Assembly: GCA_911728455.2 (NCBI GenBank)
Contig: OU452229.1
Location: 10,145,642 to 10,209,641, forward strand
Origin: Marthasterias glacialis
Taxonomy: Eukaryota > Echinodermata > Asteroidea > Forcipulatida > Asteriidae
DNA length: 64,000 nucleotides
Direction of reading: 5' to 3'
The position numbers were made by a program, and so were the translations under genes. Within the stretch, counting starts at the first letter, position 1; every line of letters begins with the position of its first letter. Below the pieces are notes generated by a model. The model did not search any database, was not told where the DNA came from, and worked only from the letters and a program-made list of their open reading frames with translations. Positions 1 through 13,154 of this stretch are shown piece by piece.

Positions 1-294
1 CGGTATTAACGTGCTGGTGTTCTACCTACTGAGCAATCTATGTTGTGAGGGAATGACCTTTTCTAATGAGTACATGTACATGCATTTGAATCTTAGTCCA
101 GTTTTCACTCATTCGGAGTGTAGGACATGTCGAACTAAATCTTAGGCAATCAGATGACAAAGACATGCTGTTGAAGATTCATGAGTTATCATTCCCATTG
201 GCTGTTGATGTTTTTCATCAATACTCTTCCCATTGATACCTACTACTGTTAAATATTCATAAATCTTATACATGCTGCTGATGAATATTCATAG

Positions 295-3200
295 AGCGAG
301 GCACTGGTTCAAAAGGAATTGAAAGAGGCGGAGATGGAAGAGGTAGGGATTTATGCATGTTACCGTGACAACCATCTTGTTGACATTTTCATCTCAGTTT
401 TTTCTCCTTCAACAATCACCTATTTTCAGATTTTTGATGATTTTTGATGATTTTTGACGATTGCAGTGCAGCACGCTTACAAGGAAGAGAGTTCCAAACG
501 ATTTTAAACTCGTTCTTCCCTGAGTCACTCTTTAGATTATTTCTCACCTTCCCAGATCTCCAAAAACCGTTTTCCTTTTGTTGTTCTGTTTTTACGGATT
601 TCCTTCACTAGTTTAAAGATTTCCCAAGCATGTTTTGCTCTTTGAGTGTAAATTAGTCTTTTCCTCTTGTAGAACTGTCTCTGTGCACCAAGAGAAATCT
701 GTGCTGTAATGAGCATCTTCATTTTCTGATATGGCTCGGCAGTCATTTTTAGGTTACATTTTAGTCAAATGAATGGAAAAGGGTAGAGGGGACAGTGTTT
801 TACTGGGTTTTATCTGTTAGAGAGCAGATATTTCTGTACAATCACCACATCGTAAGCAACATTACAAAGTGCCAGAAACATGAAAAATCGGTAGGAAAAC
901 TCATTTCGAGTTTTTTTTTTTTGTTATTTTACTCTAACAATCTAACAATTAACCAAATTATACATCTCAAATCATCTAGTTTCTTAATTATGCTAAGGTG
1001 ATGAACGGCAAAATCCCCAAAGAACCGGAAATAAGGTTTCACCAAGTGCCAAAAATCTGTTGCATTAATGCATTGATTACACAGCTGGCACTGTTCCGGC
1101 TTTTATGTTTTCGCAAAGTGCCAAATACTTTGACCTGCTGTTTTCACGAACAGCCAAAATGTTTAAAAACGACGCGCTGCACACACACCACTTTTGTACA
1201 GATTTCACAAAGAGACAATCTTCATTGAATAATTACTCATTAATTAAACATGCTATGAACAAAATCAAAACAGATTTGCCTGATTTTAGATCTCCACTTC
1301 TCTGGTTTGTAAAATTTCAAAGATTAAACGGTGAACAGTCTACAAACCAGTGATTTAAAATGCAGTTTTTTCCAAACATTAAGGTTTGGCCGTAGGGAAC
1401 TGTTTTGCACTTTGTGATGTTGCTGTTGACATGCATGTAATACAGCATTTGAAATCATTCAACTGCACAAATTGTCATGGTCATGGTCATGGTCATGGTC
1501 ATGGTCATGATGGTGGCACGACATGGGTGCACTCTATAGATGGCATCACCACATAAAAACATATCCCAGGCTGTCATAGGTTTAGTCTATCATACCTAAC
1601 TACAGTGGATGATATTGAACGGTCGGACAGTAGGAGGGTTGACTGTGTACTGTGTCAATGCATTCACCGCATGATGTAACATCACAGGCTGGCATAGTCT
1701 AATCTATCAATGTGGATGACATTGAATGGTCAGACAGTAGGAGGGTTGACTGTGTACTGTGTCGATGCATTCACCACATGATATAATACCACAGGCTGGC
1801 ATAGTCTAATCTATCAATGTGGATGACATTGAATGGTCAGACAGTAGGAGGGTTAACTGTGTACTGTGTCGATGCATTCACCACATGATATAATACCACA
1901 GGCTGGCATAGTCTAATCTATCAATGTGGATGACATTGAATGGTCAGACAGTAGGAGGGTCTGGTGCTGTATTGTTGAATTGGGAAAATGTTCCGTACAA
2001 TTTCCTTTTTTTTTTATAAATCCGAAAAGAAAGCAGTCTTTAATTTTAAAATGCTTTTCTGAAATACATGTTTAAGAAAACCAAAGGTCCATGGGGTCTG
2101 GTCCAATAAAATTCACCGTTGTCATTGGTGTTCCATTTCTTGTTTGATTCTCATGTTTTTCACAATCCTGTCTGATTTTTCTTCACAGTGTTCTACCATT
2201 TTATGCCTTAATTAATGAAGACATTATGATTAATCCATTGACAGTTCACTTAACACGTTTCCTCATCCCAGTTTGGTTGAATGATTAGATTAAAGAGTTT
2301 TGAAAACAGACTGAATGTTGTTTTACGTAACATATTGACGTGTTCATAACGTGTTCTTCAATGTTGCTGTAACTCTCACGTAGGAAAGTGTGCCCTTTTA
2401 ACAGGAATAATTACAGTGCATCCTCAGGACCTCCTGGTGATAAATACTAAAAGTGGAAGTCCTCCGGTTTTTGGATCTACTCAGAGGTAGTAGATAAACA
2501 GCAGGGCAAGTTCTTAGTTGAATTCGGTAATCGCCTTGTTTTCACCATCTACTCCTCTCCAGTAGATCAGCAGTAGGACAAGTTATAGTCTCCTGATTTT
2601 CCAATTCTACTCTGTGGCAATAGATAAACAGCAGGACAAGTTCTTAGTTGAACTTGGTAGTCTCCCGGTTTTCCCAATCTACTCCACAGCAGCAGATCAA
2701 CAGCAGGACAAGTTGTTGCCAGATTTAGATTTAGTCTCCTGATTCCGAATCTACTCCACAGCAATAGAGAAATAGGACAAGCTCTTATTTGAACTCAGTT
2801 GTCTCCCAATTCCTAATCTACTCTTCCGCAATAGATAAATAGCAGGACAAGTTCTCGTCTGAAAAAGGTAGCCCCCAGGTTTTCCCAATCTATGTCATGG
2901 CAGTAGATCAGCAGCAGGACAAGCTGTTGTCAGACCCCGGTAGTCTCCTAATTTTTCCAATCTACTCCATGGCATTAGATCAGCAGCAGGATAAGTTCCT
3001 ATTTGAACTTGCTTGTCTCCCGATTCCCAATCTACTCCACGGCAGTAAATAAATAGTAGGACAAGTTCTTATGAGAACAATTCTGCACAGCAAAGTAGAT
3101 CATATCACATGGTGTTAGCGTCAACCGTGTTGGTACCCCGCCATGCGGTGCCTCAAATCACAAAACCTTTATATTAATACAGCTTTTTTTCTCTTGTCTG

Positions 3201-6200
3201 AAGTTACCGCTTTTTTTCTTTTGTTGTTGCTGTAGCGCATGGACTGTAACACACATGCAGAGGAGGAAGGAGATGATGATAATGAAGAGGACGACTCGAC
3301 TTTCTCTTCCGCCATGTTGATCATCAAGCTGGACTCAGCCAAAGATCTCCCCGTAAGCCCCACCCCTTTTCATCAGCCTAAAGATCAAAATAGACCATCA
3401 CACAAAATGCTTGGTAAACATTTTGCATATTGATTACACGCCTGTGTTTACACACTGGTAGAAAAATGACGTCGCAAAACTTCATCATTTTTTCAAACTG
3501 GTAGAAGCCAGTTCAAGCTGATTTGATGACTGCATGAATTCAACCTGTAAGAGTGACTTCAGTCATAAAGTGGGTTCCCATCTCTGCAGCCGATAATTCA
3601 GAGAGTTATATTTTCAAGTTTCTACTATTTGTGTTGATGGAGACTTGTTTCGCTGGGTTTATTTGGTATGCCTGTAGTTTGTGTTAATTGCATGGTGTCA
3701 TCATACAGTCATTGACTTCAACTGCACTTGATCAGTATTCAAATAAGGTCTCCGAAGTTTACCAATGGTCTACTATGACAGTGCTAACTCCTAAGTAGCT
3801 TGTCCAGGTGAGGTTTGCAATATCTTTCTCACATCTTATAAGTTCTCTTTGTGCGACAATTTCTAGTAGCTTAAAATGTAAAAAATACACTATTTTATTG
3901 AATGTTCATGAACTGGAAAGGGCAACTTGGAAGTTTGGAAGGGTACGTTCAGTTGAAATTCAAGATGCATGAAGGAAACGTCATCTTTGATTGAAACACT
4001 AAATCTCGCAATGTTTTTCTGTAACGTGGAAGTTTTTTTTATTGTTTCTTACAGGTGTCTTCCAGGTCATCCTCATTGCCACACCCATTTGTAAATATGA
4101 CAATTGAGAGAGACAGTAAGACAAGTCAGGTTAGTTTGACTTATATGTACTTCTTAGAATTGCATGTATTCATTTGGGTAGTGTTTTTAGCTGTTTTTGT
4201 CTTTTATTTTTGTGTATTTTATATTGAATGTATCCAGGGGCCACTAGGGAGTACAGTTCATTGAAAACTGATGGGTTTACCCTGATTAAATAAAATGAAA
4301 TAAATAAACAGATAAATAAACAGCGTGTCTGGTTCCTAGTCTCAAGCATGGGGAGTTATGCAAACTAAGAGCACGATGGGTTGCCCCGACCAGAAGGTTT
4401 TTGGTTGCTATTTCTCAATTGTATAGACACCTTGGATGTAGGTGCCCTTGCTGAGGTCAAATAAAGTCCTTTCGTCGGCTGAGAGATGTACGCGGCAACC
4501 CCATTCCCAGGGGTGATTGATCTCACTGCGTCTTTTCTTTTTGGTACGATCAAAACCCCTGAAATTGTGATACAAAAATATCCCAAAATATGGGAGATTT
4601 TAATTAGGCCTGTGGCCGATCCACTCTATGGGCCGCTCAAATATAGTATCCTGCAAAAGAGGCATCAATTCATAGAGCAACTGGTCCCCTCTCATTCTTC
4701 TTTGATTTGTGACCTGTCTGACTGTATGCAGTTTAGGGTGACCATGTAAAAATGATTCATTTGAAGTTGTATTATCAAAATACTTGCGTTTTGCAACGCG
4801 CATACTCATTTTGACACGCGCCAACTCATTTTGACACGCGCATACTCATTTTGACATGCGCGTACTAAGTGCCCCTAAAATCGCCCTAAGGGCACTCGAA
4901 AGTTTTTAACTAGTGTCAGAGTGTGTGCACAAAGTATTCACTTTTGGGAGCCAATCAGCATTGTTTTTCAGTGCTTCCCTGCCAGGGGTTAGAGACAAGA
5001 GGTATCGATACGACTCGCTGCCCATGGTGATGAGGTTGTGTATGCGTTCATGCAGACGTGTGCGCTACCATTGTTTGACCTCAGTAATAGCAGCCTGTGC
5101 AAGGGGACTAATTAAACTATGAGCATATCTACCCCCCTTGAAACTTTAACGATGACTTTAACAAAAGGGTTCCGGGTGTTTGGACAGAGCAAGGACGTGC
5201 TCATTTCGTTTTTGTGTAATAAACCAAAGGGGATATCACTGAAAAAAAAAACTAAGTCCAAACAATCGGAGAACAAATTTAAGTCCTGGAACTACCAGCA
5301 AATGTGTAAGAGTTTTTTGTCTGTGCGTGTTATTGGAGCTGTTATTTTGACCTTTCCCTGTAGGTTCAAAACGCCACGGTTTCACCGGTGTGGGAGGAGG
5401 TGTTCAACTTTCTGATTCAGTCACCAAGCTATCAAAATCTCAAAGTGGAGGTATGTAATGGTTCACTTGTGTTCTTGTGACTTCACAGATGTTATGTAAT
5501 AATTAAATATCTAATTAAATAATTAAGTACTCCGATATACTTATTGGACTGGGCTCAAAATACTCAGTTTTATAACCAAGCATCCGTATTTCCAAGGAGA
5601 GATTTTTGGTTTAAATATAACTTCTTCTTTTTTTAGACGACAGCATATTGGGAATAAGTATTACTCATGACATTTTGCAATACACCAAGCTCGGATTAAT
5701 GCAAAGTAATCACCTTGCCTTTATTACAATTACCAAAGCTTAGCCTTTTCTTTGATCGCTGGACTTCAGGTAATTGACAAACGGAAGGACAAGTGCATCG
5801 GCATGCTGGTTCTACCGATCAAACAAATTCTGACGGCTCCTAACATGGTGCTAGAGCAGCCATTCAAACTGGACGGATCTGGACCCCAGAGCTTCATCAT
5901 TTTGAAAATGTGCATGAGGGTGAGTAAGGGGTCATCCCAAAGTTTTTAATAGGGAGATGTACCCTCCTTTAACCAGCCCCACCCCCCCCAGCCTCACCCA
6001 AAGTATCAGCATTTCTTTGTGCAGGTCGCTATTGATGCGCATCTAACGTCACAAACTCAAGGCACTGAGGGCAAAAGTTAGACCTGCAGGGTCCAAATTC
6101 ATAGGGCAGCATAGGCACAAAAAATAGCTTAGAATAACAAAATTATGTTTACCAGAAAAAGGTTACCAGCCAAAAATCTAAGTCACATGTACCATCTGTG

Positions 6201-9200
6201 ACTGGTATCCTGCATACTTTTGCTTAGCAGAAAATTGTCAAGCAATATTTTCCGCTTAAGCAGGTCTATGAAATTGGGCCATGGTATTTTGGCTGGTAAC
6301 CTTATTCTGGTAAGCACAATTTCGTTGTGCTTAGCTCTATGAGATTGTGGGTGACATGTAGACACCGTACATATTTCCATGTTAGTCCTCAGCCATAGCA
6401 GCTAATGGAAAGGGTCTATACATATTTCCCCTCCCCCCTCCATTCCCCTCCCCCTCCCCCTCCCCCTCCATTCCCCCTCCCCCTCCTCCAGCCATAGATC
6501 TGCTGAGAATTCATAATGGCTTAATAGAAGATTGTTTGGTTTGCAGGTAGTGTTACCAATCAAAAGTCACCAAGATGTGTACAAGTTATGACAGGTTCCC
6601 TGCTACTTTCGGTCAAGTAGATTGAGAGAACTTTATCAAACAAAATGTCTTGCTAAACAGTTTTATTAAATTGCCCCCAGCTGTGCTGTCAATGTATTTT
6701 AAATGTTTGGGTTTTTTTTTATTAAGATTTTTGTGAAGAGGATTTAACACAAAGTATGATTGAAAACGTTAACTCAAAAGTCACCTTTCCCCCCCCCCAG
6801 CTTTTGATCTGTCATTTTATTTCTTTCTCCTTTATTTATTTCTGTTATCGATTGAGAGGCACTGTGTTCTGTGTAGAGCCCCATAAAAGTGCCCATTTAT
6901 TATTATTATTATTTAAAACAAAAACGATTTGAATTATTATTATATTATTATTATATTATTATATTATTATGTTATTATTATCAGTGTTCTTTTACTAACA
7001 GAATATTCTTGATATGCATTTAATTTTTTTTTACAGGGATTGGAACGTAAAAAGGCTCTGAAAGTCACCAATCCTAGAGCTGTGTTGGTGAGTAAAGAAA
7101 ATTACACTTGAACTATAAGTGATTTAAAAATCTTGGATTAGAAATACTTATTGGCAAACTAAATCAATTTGTCCCCCAACTGATCAGTTATAAATTACTT
7201 GTCTCAAATCACAACAGTGGAATTATGAGATTACCAACATGGTGTGATCCTCAAACCATGCATGCAACTTCTCAGCGGATCAGCTGATTTCCTCTTTTTT
7301 TCCCTTGAGTTTTTGGATGTTAGAAAACTGAAAAATAATGCATAAATTTTTGTGTCCGAAGCAGTTTCCTTTTTTTTGTATTTATAAGTTGCACATCTGA
7401 CATTGGAAAGACCATCTATAGACCATTATCACAGTGCGGCCATCTTGATTTTCTCCCATTCAAACCAATGTAACCAAACCGAGGCTGGAAGGGCAACTAG
7501 TCTGGTTCCTTTCAGTACAATGAATATGAGCATTTATTACTGTTATTGGATACAGAGTACATGACCAAGATGGTGGCAGCATGGTAAAGGTCTATTAGAT
7601 CGGTCTCTGATAGTCCTGCGGTTCGATTTCTCAAAGTACTAAGATTCATCTTGAGATGAGTTGTCAGTATAACCTTAGTGATTTATATTGTGACATCACA
7701 CTTTGCTTAGCAACTAAGAGTGATTTGCAGTTAAGATCAATCTTAGCTCTTTGTGAAATCGAGCCCTGTTCATACTAGACAACTTTTCTGGGAAGTTTTT
7801 TGAAAACTCAGTTGGCCTTTTCACATTTGAATTGTGAACCTTAGGCCGTTGGGTTGGCATAGTGGTATCTTTCCTGGCCTTCCTTCTCTAGGACCCTGGT
7901 TTGAATCCCGCCAGGGGCACTGTGTGGATTGGGTTTTCAGTCCCTACCTGATTGCGTGGGTTTTCCCTGGAATCATTCTCTGTGGTTTTTCCTCCCACAT
8001 CTAAAACTGAAACTTCCTTCCTTGTCTTCTCTCCATGGGGTTTGGGGCTAGGGTAGGGGTTCAGTTTGCTTTCTGAGAATCCTTGGCTTCACATCCGTGA
8101 TTAATAAAAGAAAAATGAAAATGAAAAACCTTCACAAACTACCAGGAAATTATCAATTTCCTGGGAAATAACTATCTCTGCTTGGAGGTAGGGTTAAGTA
8201 AGATAGACTTGGGGTTAACAACATACATCGGTGTTCATTTTCCTATTGAAAATAGCATTAAGTGTAAAAGGATTTTGTTTCATGGAAGTTGTCTCTGTAA
8301 TGTGAATGGGCAGAATTTTGAAGTCATGTTGATATCCATATTTGACCTCATTATTACACAGTTGTCCGAAATGAGCATGGATGTTGAGGAGGAGTCAGGT
8401 CTCCCTGACTCCTTGGACGTCAAACCTCAGAGACAGTCCTCCGTCTTCAGAGAGACCTCCATCGATGACGTCCAGCCCAAGGGCAGCCCTCGTAAGGAGC
8501 AACCAGCTGTGGTGCCCAACCAGTTGGACACGGCTTCTTTATCAGAGAGTATCGGGGAGGCCCAACCAGTCAACGAAACCGAGCTACGCAGGCGGCTGGT
8601 TCAACACTCAAAGTGAGTCAGGAAAAGTTGATGTCAAGGGCTGTTCTTGAGAACCTGTTTTTTTTTATTCCTAAACTTTAGTAGTGTTAGTATACCAGGC
8701 TGATTAAATCGGACCAATTTTTGAACTGTGTATTGGCAGGGCCGATTTATAAAACATTTATGTTGGTTACAACACACCACAAAACCTTAAAATGACCTCA
8801 GTGAAAGTTCAAATTAAGAACAAAATGTCACTGTGTCTATGATTTTTATTATTTGTAATGTTTTACCCATACACCAATGTGTGTTAAGCACTGTACACTC
8901 GGTACTTTCCCGAGTCCTGTGAAAAAAAAGCACCTGAGGCATTTTTCCTCGGGTGAGATTCGAACCCACGACCCCCGCCATTCTAGAGCAGATGTCTTAC
9001 CAACTAGACTACCGAGACTGCCCGGTAGCTAGAGGCAGTTCGAATCCATTAGCAGCAGGTACCGCAACCATTAAGATAGATGTAAAATTTGGATTCGAAC
9101 TGTATAAATACAGGGCACTGCAAGGGTTAAGCTAGTGCAATCTATTTCTAGGGGGATTTTAAATGAAATGATAGCTTTATTTGTTTGTGTTTGTTACACT

Positions 9201-12087
9201 TTTTGTATTTGAAGGGAGAGTGAGGAGGCCCCTCTGGGGAAGCTGCAAGTTACCTTGAGATACAGTGTGCCAAGAAGTCGACTTATTGTCGTCATCCACA
9301 AGGGAGAGTAAGTAACCTCAGCGAGGATCTGAATTTCTGCTCACTTGTATTAGTTGCTGCGTCAAGCCCCATTCATACTTCACTTGCAAAAGTGAAAAGG
9401 CTTTCCAAGATGGAAAAATAAGAGTGATTGTTTGCATTGCAATAGTTTGAATCAAATGCCTTTTCACTTGAAATCTGAACCAGGTTTGACTTTTGCCACG
9501 ATTCCTTAACGGTGCACTGTCTGCAACTAGCTTTTGTTATTACTGCTGTGTTCTTGTCACCGTTCTTCATGATGGTGTTTTCTGTTGGTGATGTTTTTTG
9601 TTGTTGATACATGCTGTTGTCACTGCTGCTGCTGTGCATGGAGTGGTTCGTCTTCATTAACTGGAGTTGTGATTTGTTTGTGGTGTGCTACTGCTGCAGT
9701 TGTTCGTGCTGTAAACTACTTTTATCTGTGCTATTTTGGATGCTGGTGCATGCCACTGCTACTACTGATGTACTCTTGTTAATTGTGCGATACGCTGTTG
9801 TTACTTCTTGTTAAATGCTCATGCTGTAAACTGCTTTTACTTTTGCTATCTGTTGCTGTTACATGCCACTGCTACTACTGCTGTAGTCTTGTTATTTATG
9901 CCATGTTCTATTGTTACTTCTTGCTGTACTGTTGCCATGTGTATAAAACTCTATAGACAGAGTTTATGCTGGTTCTCTTGAAGGGAATGAAAGTAAATGT
10001 AACAAATAACATAAAAATTGCTGGTGCGACAAGTTGATGATTGTGTGGAGAGCGCCCTCAACCTGCCAGACAGAAACAACATTCTGTCTTTGACAGTGAT
10101 CCGCTGGCCAAATGCCAGTCAAAACAGCCGAAAGCCACTTCTCCAAGTAGTCTGGCTCGCTGGTGAGGTATTGAAAAGCATCCCTATTTAATATAAAGCA
10201 TGGACTAGTGTAAAATCTGACAGACTAGTGAAAGGGCAAGCTAACGGCTGGTACTGCTTGCTAGTCAATGAAAAAGTAAAAAGGCAAAAACCCTGGCAAA
10301 GCAAGGTCAGAGTGACGTATCCCTAGACATTTCATACTTTTGTAACCTGTCTCCTATAGAGGGATAAAGCGTCAAGAGTCGAACGAAGCTCCAGATACAT
10401 ATGTCAGGATATATCTCCTACCAGACAAGTCAAAGTCCAGTAAACGTAAGACCAAGGAGATTAAAGACACTCGTGCACCTGTCTATGATGAAACGTAAGT
10501 AGAGAAATCACTAATTGACCTCTGTCGATTAACAGGATTTTAATTCTTCATTGGTTTTCAGAAGGGTGAATTTCATTCCCATTGTCTGGTTTTCAAAATA
10601 CACAATCGAAAAACAGCTCATATATTTAAAGGTCTTTTTTAGTAGGGAAAAAAACCCAAAATTTTTTGGTTTAATGTTTGTCAAGAATTTTGTATGTGTT
10701 AATACACTAATCTGAGCAGCGTTTGTTTATGGTGTTTTGCACCACCAGAGATATGGCCGTCGCACGCGCGCGTGACACAATAGCGCGTCAGGTGGCATAT
10801 GTACCAATCAGCATAGAGGATTCACAGTGCGTGTGTGTGAACGCTCGCGTGGTGTAAACGCCCATGAACGAGCTGCTCGGATTAGTCGATACTTGTACAG
10901 GCTTGCAGTACCCTCTGCTGAAATAAAGGATTCGAACTGCCTCTTGCAACCGTGCAATCTTATTGGTCTACCGGTAAGACATCTGCTCTACAGTGGCAAA
11001 GTTCGAGGGACGAGGGTTGGAATCCCACCTGAGTAAAATGCCTTTGAGTTTTTCTTTCACGGGACTCGGGGGGTTGGGGGGGAAGTATTGAGTAAAAAAG
11101 TGCTTTACACACTATGTATGGGTAAAACACAAATACATTTGTTTAATTACATCTGCATTTATCTTCCACAGTGTGGAATACATGATAGCAGCAAGTGAAG
11201 TCAACACTCGCACACTGAAGCTACTGGTCAAAGACAGCTCCCGCTTCATCTCTCTATCGGACCCTGTGATTGGTCAGGTAGGTATCAATGAGGGTGAAAT
11301 GAGCCAATGGGAGACTTTTTTATACAATAGCTCATTGGTCCTTGGGTCCTTTTCCAGTGTTCTCAGCCATGAGAACAACTGAATAGGACCAATGGGAGTG
11401 GGATGCCCGTTATTGTCTCATTATTCTGCCATTGGCATTGACTTTTATGTGTGTTTTTTTGCTATTTGTGTATCTCTCTACAACGATTTTGGTGGAATGG
11501 AATTTTACGTTTTATCACACAGTTTAAAGAATATTTTCACACTCTATTGTTCTTTTGTTTTCAGTTATAATTTCAGATTTCTCTGATTAATTTATTTTGT
11601 CTTCCTTTACCTAATTTGATGCACATGTATATATGGAATTGCAAAGTATGAAAATAAATGTTGCATTGAAAAAATATATATAGGAATATTTCACTTTTAT
11701 TTATGTAACATTTGATAATAATTTGATGTTTTCTTTCGTCTGTGGCTGAATGTTTTTCCTAAATTCGATCATTTGTTTTTATTTACATAGACTGAAATCA
11801 AGCTTGTTGATTTTGATCTCAGCAAAGCTACAACAGAATGGTGAGTGAATAACAGCTCTCTTTCATTAATTCCCAGAATTCTCCTGAAACCATTGTAACA
11901 TCCATGCAAAAACAAAGTAGAAACATGCCGTCAAGGTTTTGATCGCTGTATTGTGCATTTTATGATAATAGTGTGAACGTGGTAAATGTATGACATGTTC
12001 TACACATAACATGTCAAAAATGTTTCAATTCTCACTTCTCTGTACAGGTTTATATTGAAACCAAACGACACAGACGCCTCCAAGTGA
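295..12087 (+). CDS. esyt2: Extended synaptotagmin (E-Syt2/3-like), 3' part: C2B, linker and C2C
   Basis: E-Syts tether the ER to the plasma membrane and move glycerolipids through their SMP domain; their C2 domains bind Ca2+ and PI(4,5)P2. Twelve coding exons join in frame to 400 aa: 295-342, 3236-3352, 4055-4129, 5364-5450, 5770-5919, 7037-7087, 8362-8612, 9215-9307, 10360-10494, 11172-11277, 11791-11840 and 12048-12087 (TGA 12085-12087). All borders are AG/GT and all phases agree. Residues 1-16 (first exon in view) are the C2A-C2B linker. C2B is about 40-158 (LDSAKDLP, then PVWEEVFNF). An acidic/Ser/Pro linker spans 177-265. C2C is about 266-397 (LRYSVPRSRLIVVIHKGE, then YLLPDKSKSSKRKTK, a Lys/Arg strand like the PI(4,5)P2 patch of E-Syt2). 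The membrane hairpin, SMP domain and C2A lie left of the window, so the gene is cut by the edge, not broken. Assignment to E-Syt2 rather than E-Syt3 is from remembered family sequence. Two C2 domains after a C2A linker argues against five-C2 E-Syt1. Confidence 0.9.
1474..1509. repeat. (GGTCAT)n hexamer microsatellite
   Basis: About six head-to-tail copies of GGTCAT lie in the E-Syt intron, ahead of the 107-bp array. Confidence 0.9.
1567..1960. repeat. 107-bp minisatellite, about 3.7 copies
   Basis: Units starting CAGGCTG begin at 1567, 1685, 1792 and 1899. The last two intervals are exactly 107 bp; the first is 118 bp and more diverged. The final unit is cut at about 1960. Units 2-4 differ from each other at only a few positions, so that part expanded recently. 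Confidence 0.92.
2475..3075. repeat. Degenerate ~70-bp tandem repeat, about nine copies
   Basis: A unit containing CAATCTACTCC, GTAGAT and AGCAGGACAAGTTC recurs from 2475 to 3075 at intervals of about 58-76 bp. The copies have diverged by substitution and small indels, so this array is older than the 107-bp array. It lies just before the first C2B exon. Confidence 0.85.
3353..5363. other. E-Syt introns around the short C2B exon
   Basis: These are the introns on either side of exon 4055-4129. Apart from the 20-bp repeat at 4789-4868 I see no coding, RNA or mobile signal. AT-rich runs near 4280-4320 are simple sequence. Confidence 0.5.
4789..4868. repeat. 20-bp tandem repeat with CG-rich joints
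   Basis: Three full 20-bp units (4801-4820, 4821-4840, 4841-4860) share ACTCATTTTGACA followed by C/TGCG, with a partial unit on each side. The CGCG joints stand out in otherwise AT-rich intron. Confidence 0.88.
6090..6352. mobile_element. MITE family B copy with a partial second copy
   Basis: The left end reads GGTCCAAATTCATAG and the element closes with its inverse CTATGAAATTGGGCC at 6280. A second inverted half follows and ends CTCTATGAGATTGTGGG near 6350. The interior has the family words GGTTACCAGCC, GTGACTGGTATCCTGC and GCTTAGCA. Five more copies or fragments occur in this window. It is non-coding and within a C2B-region intron. Confidence 0.75.
6421..6491. repeat. Pyrimidine-rich CCCCT tract
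   Basis: About 70 bp of nearly pure C/T (CCCCTCC units) on the plus strand, a low-complexity homopyrimidine tract within an E-Syt intron. Confidence 0.9.
6895..6985. repeat. (TTA)n simple repeat
   Basis: Interrupted TTA/ATT repeats lie directly upstream of the short exon at 7037. Confidence 0.9.
7618..7768. mobile_element. MITE family A copy
   Basis: This ~150-bp element begins GGTTCGATTTCTCAAAG and ends CTTTGTGAAATCGAGCCC, which are inverted copies of each other. The middle has GATGAGTTGTCA and GTGACATCACAC. Copies at 19021-19137 and 36706-36845 share both ends and the interior, which marks a dispersed non-autonomous transposon family. Confidence 0.78.
7848..8115 (+). mobile_element. tRNA-derived SINE (family F)
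   Basis: The head has a box A-like GTTGGCATAGTGG and a box B-like GGTTTGAATCCC. A body follows with GGTTTTCAGTCCCTACC and TTTTCCTCCCACATCTAAAA, and then an A-rich end. The same order occurs at 61755-61925 and 62540-62715. It is a retroposed pol III-type element in the intron before exon 8362-8612. Confidence 0.82.
8871..9137 (-). mobile_element. tRNA-derived SINE (family D)
   Basis: On the minus strand the head reads GTAGTCTAGTTGG (box A-like), then GACATCTGCTCTAGAATGG, then GGGTTCGAATCTCACCC (box B), and a body with CGGGAAAGTACCGAG. The same order occurs on the plus strand near 10955-11120 and on the minus strand at 34490-34600. The fixed SINE body outside the cloverleaf excludes a functional tRNA gene. 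Confidence 0.78.
10900..11125 (+). mobile_element. tRNA-derived SINE (family D)
   Basis: A plus-strand copy with TTGGTCTACCGGTAAGACAT, CTGCTCTACAGTGG and GGTTGGAATCCCACC, followed by TTTCACGGGACTCGG and a G-run. It lies in the intron immediately before exon 11172-11277, opposite in orientation to the copy at 8871-9137. Confidence 0.72.
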
Positions 12088-13154
12088 TTCCTAAGTAGTG
12101 ATGAACCCAAAGCCCAGATAAGGACATCTTGTGATGACAACAAGCATACATTAAGGCTGCGTCCGAATCCAGCGACTTTCGGCTACAGCTATGGCTGTTG
12201 GCAGCAGCGACTACATAGAAGAACAGACCTTTCCAGCGATCCTGCCGTAGCTACTGCCGTAGTCATTAGTTTGGACACGGTCTCAGTTTTGCGGTTGCAC
12301 CTTGAAAATATTTAAGTAAGTTTTTTTTTTTGGTCAAGGTAGGGAAGAGTATGAGATTTAAGGCATTGCGTGGTGGAGTATCATATAATGGTCTTCTGAT
12401 TGTTTGCATTCAAATTTTAACTCAAGAAAAGACCTTGGCATCCAACTTGTGTGCTCTGCACTCTGATCAGTGCAATCAATCTGAAGTCGGAAGGGCCAGA
12501 TAGTCTGGCTCTTTCTTTTGTATCATGTCTATGATTGTTGCTGTATACAGGGAGCAAGACAACGATGGAGATACTATGACAGAGGTTGATAGAGATCAAT
12601 TACTCATCTCTATTTCGAACCCACCATTTCCTTTTTGAAAGGGATTTCTACTTTTTTGTTGCTGTTATGTATTCCCTTATCCACATGTAAGCCCTTGCAC
12701 ACTAGGCAAATTTCCTTTGAAAATTCCATGTAAAATTTTGTTGGCCTTTTTCATACTTGTATTGCCAACCCTGGTCAACTCCTTTGGTTTTTTTTTTATC
12801 CCCCTTTGTCAGGAAATTTCTTAATATATTTCCATTAGAATAGTTTTCCTTTTCATTTGTACAAATTTTCTAATATTTGAGCTTGCCCATTTGATATGTT
12901 TTGGTGCTATAATATCTATAATTCTCCATGAATTTTGAAGAAGGCATCAAACTGACAATGCCTGGTTACGCAACTTCCCCCTCCCCCACCTCCCACCCTC
13001 CACCTTTAATAGAACTTCCAGTTTATATCGCTTCAAAGAAAAAAAAAACATGTCGGGCTTCCACTGATGAAAAGTAACATAACAAAACGCGCATGCAGCC
13101 CTACAAATCTTCCTAGTTAGCAATTTGGTAATGCTGACATAGGCCAGGTCAAAA

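Larger units (their letters stand above)
343..3235. other. E-Syt intron with three tandem-repeat arrays
   Basis: This is a 2.9-kb intron between the C2A-C2B linker exon and the first C2B exon. It holds the hexamer run and the 107-bp and ~70-bp arrays listed separately. The short open frames here have no recognisable similarity or codon signal, and I see no extra exon. Confidence 0.7.

Noticed and set aside
3169..3363. Minus-strand Ser-rich frame
   Set aside because: It is the antisense shadow of the first C2B exon of E-Syt.
8940..9020. Functional tRNA gene
   Set aside because: Box A and box B are present but the cloverleaf is imperfect. The same head with the same non-tRNA body recurs at 10900 and 34490, so it is a SINE.
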